From: Bacteroides sp. OF04-15BH
GTDB lineage: Bacteria > Bacteroidota > Bacteroidia > Bacteroidales > Bacteroidaceae
NCBI RefSeq assembly: GCF_003477995.1
Contig: NZ_QUEM01000040.1
Coordinates: 1 to 14,688, forward strand
DNA length: 14,688 bases
Reading direction: 5' to 3'
Both the position numbers and the translations under genes were made by a program. This document shows positions 13,766 to 14,688 of this stretch, in pieces (the stretch's first letter is position 1; each line of letters starts with the position of its first letter). The notes under the pieces are model-generated. The model searched no databases and was not told where the DNA came from. It saw nothing but the letters and a program-made list of their open reading frames with translations.

Positions 13766-14688
13766 ATGAAGAGTACATTTTCAGTAATCTACTACCTCAA
13801 GCGTCAGGTAGTGAAAAAAGACGGGACAGTTCCCGTCATGGGACGCATCACGGTGGACGGCAGCCAGACGCAGTTCAGCTGCAAGCTGACTGTCGATCCG
13901 AAACTGTGGGACACCAAAGGGGGACGTGTCACGGGCAGAAGCACGGCGGCACTCGAAGCGAACCGTATGCTTGACAAAATGCGGGTACGCATCAACAGAC
14001 ACTATCAGGAAATCATGGAGCGTGACAACTTCGTCACGGCGGAAAAGGTGAAAAACGCCTTTCTCGGACTGGAACACCGCTATCACACGCTGATGCAGGT
14101 GTTCCGCCAGCACAACGAGGACTATGAGAAACAGGTGGAGGCAGGCATGAAAGCCAAAGGCACACTGGAAAAGTACCGTATCGTTTACAAGCACCTGCAA
14201 GAGTTCCTCGACATCCGCTACCATGTGAAGGACATCGCCCTGAAAGAGCTTACCCCGGCTTTCATCTCCGACTTCGAGATGTTCCTGCGCACGGACAAGC
14301 ACTGTTGCACCAATACCGTCTGGTTGTACGTCTGCCCGCTACGGCCGATGGTATTCATCGCCATCAACAACGAGTGGCTCACGCGCGACCCGTTCCGCGA
14401 GTATGAAATCAAGAAGGAGGAAACGACACGCAGTTTCCTTACCAAAGAGGAAATCCGCCTGCTGATGGAGGGCAAACTGAAAAACGCCAAACAGGAACTG
14501 TACCGTGACCTCTACCTGTTCTGCGCTTTCACCGGATTGTCATTCTCGGATATGCGCAACCTCACGGAAGAGAATATCCGCACCTATTTCGATGAACACG
14601 AGTGGATAAACATCAACCGCCAGAAAACGGGCGTGGTGTCCAACATCCGCCTGCTTGACATCGCCAACCGCATAATCGGCAAATACCG
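13766..14688 (+). CDS. IntDOT-like tyrosine recombinase (integrase), 3' end outside the window
   Basis: The frame opens at ATG 13766 (MKSTFSVIYYLKRQVVKKDG) and is open to the window end, 307 codons of an expected 400 or so. Residues about 1-80 are the arm-binding domain of Bacteroidetes integrases, about 105-210 the core-binding domain, and the catalytic domain starts near 222 (SFLTKEEIRLL). In FTGLSFSDMRNL the usual first catalytic arginine is replaced by Ser259. Arg285 and Lys287 follow in NINRQKTG. From memory these three positions carry the same numbers and residues in IntDOT of CTnDOT, which points to close kinship. The HxxR, H/W and tyrosine residues lie outside the window. AAGGA just before the ATG may serve as ribosome site. 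The protein catalyses integration and excision of the element at its attachment sites. Confidence 0.93.
   Translation, partial: MKSTFSVIYYLKRQVVKKDGTVPVMGRITVDGSQTQFSCKLTVDPKLWDTKGGRVTGRSTAALEANRMLDKMRVRINRHYQEIMERDNFVTAEKVKNAFLGLEHRYHTLMQVFRQHNEDYEKQVEAGMKAKGTLEKYRIVYKHLQEFLDIRYHVKDIALKELTPAFISDFEMFLRTDKHCCTNTVWLYVCPLRPMVFIAINNEWLTRDPFREYEIKKEETTRSFLTKEEIRLLMEGKLKNAKQELYRDLYLFCAFTGLSFSDMRNLTEENIRTYFDEHEWININRQKTGVVSNIRLLDIANRIIGKY

Larger units (their letters stand above)
13436..14688 (+). mobile_element. Left end of a CTnDOT-like conjugative transposon, cut by the window edge
   Basis: This stretch combines an integration core match at 13436-13445, about 320 bp of non-coding DNA rich in short repeats, and an IntDOT-type integrase gene pointing inward. 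That is the arrangement at the integrase end of CTnDOT/CTnERL-type integrative and conjugative elements of Bacteroides. Nothing beyond part of the integrase is visible, so cargo, transfer genes and the other end are unknown. A smaller mobilisable element with the same type of integrase is also possible. Confidence 0.72.

Noticed and set aside
13781..14302. Minus-strand frame of 173 codons opposite the integrase
   Set aside because: The plus frame is a well-recognised integrase, and the minus frame has no domain or start signal.
1..14688. tRNA or rRNA genes, CRISPR arrays, insertion sequence ends
   Set aside because: No cloverleaf, rRNA segment, regularly spaced repeat or IS-type terminal inverted repeat with transposase was found on reading; a covariance-model search was not possible.

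Overview
The window looks like chromosomal DNA from a gut Bacteroidales species (Bacteroides, Phocaeicola or Parabacteroides type). Five genes or operons carry the Bacteroidetes sigma-ABfr promoter signature TAnnTTTG just upstream (three with a TTG or TTTG box 19 nt further up), ribosome binding sites are mostly weak and AT-rich, and the protein families are typical of this order. The right end is occupied by the left end of a CTnDOT-like integrated element, cut by the window edge.

Layout. (1) 77-5633, minus strand: a tight four-gene operon topA > aroK > speA > argB. Two junctions are 4-bp ATGA overlaps and the third is a 9-bp gap, so one promoter at about 5665 probably drives DNA topoisomerase I, shikimate kinase, biosynthetic arginine decarboxylase and the ArgB kinase. 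(2) 5739-6290, minus: a zinc-ribbon NUDIX hydrolase, divergently transcribed from (3) 6409-7866, plus: an uncharacterised 485-residue membrane protein. Their promoters are almost back to back. (4) 7973-11035, plus: a BlaI-type repressor, an M56 (BlaR1-like) membrane protease ending in a TonB C-terminal domain, a small one-helix membrane protein, and a lipoprotein whose C-terminus also resembles a degenerate TonB domain. This looks like a repressor/protease signalling locus, but the protease gene has a frameshift near its start and the small gene has a stop at codon 5. (5) 11097-11181: two strong hairpins between convergent units. (6) 11191-12086, minus: greA followed by a HIT-family hydrolase, with a promoter and a terminator-like hairpin in the greA leader. 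(7) 12255-13415, minus: a DUF4369/TlpA-like lipoprotein whose thioredoxin fold has no CxxC. (8) 13436-14688: the junction and left end of a conjugative-transposon-type element with an IntDOT-like tyrosine recombinase, 307 codons of which are present.

Most interesting points: the element appears to have joined the chromosome exactly at GTAACTTTGC, which is both a match to the CTnDOT core and the -7 promoter box of the neighbouring lipoprotein gene. The repressor/M56/TonB locus looks uncharacterised and carries two separate lesions in adjacent genes. The greA leader carries an attenuator-like structure. Housekeeping assignments are secure; promoter, operator and attenuator calls come from reading motifs only.
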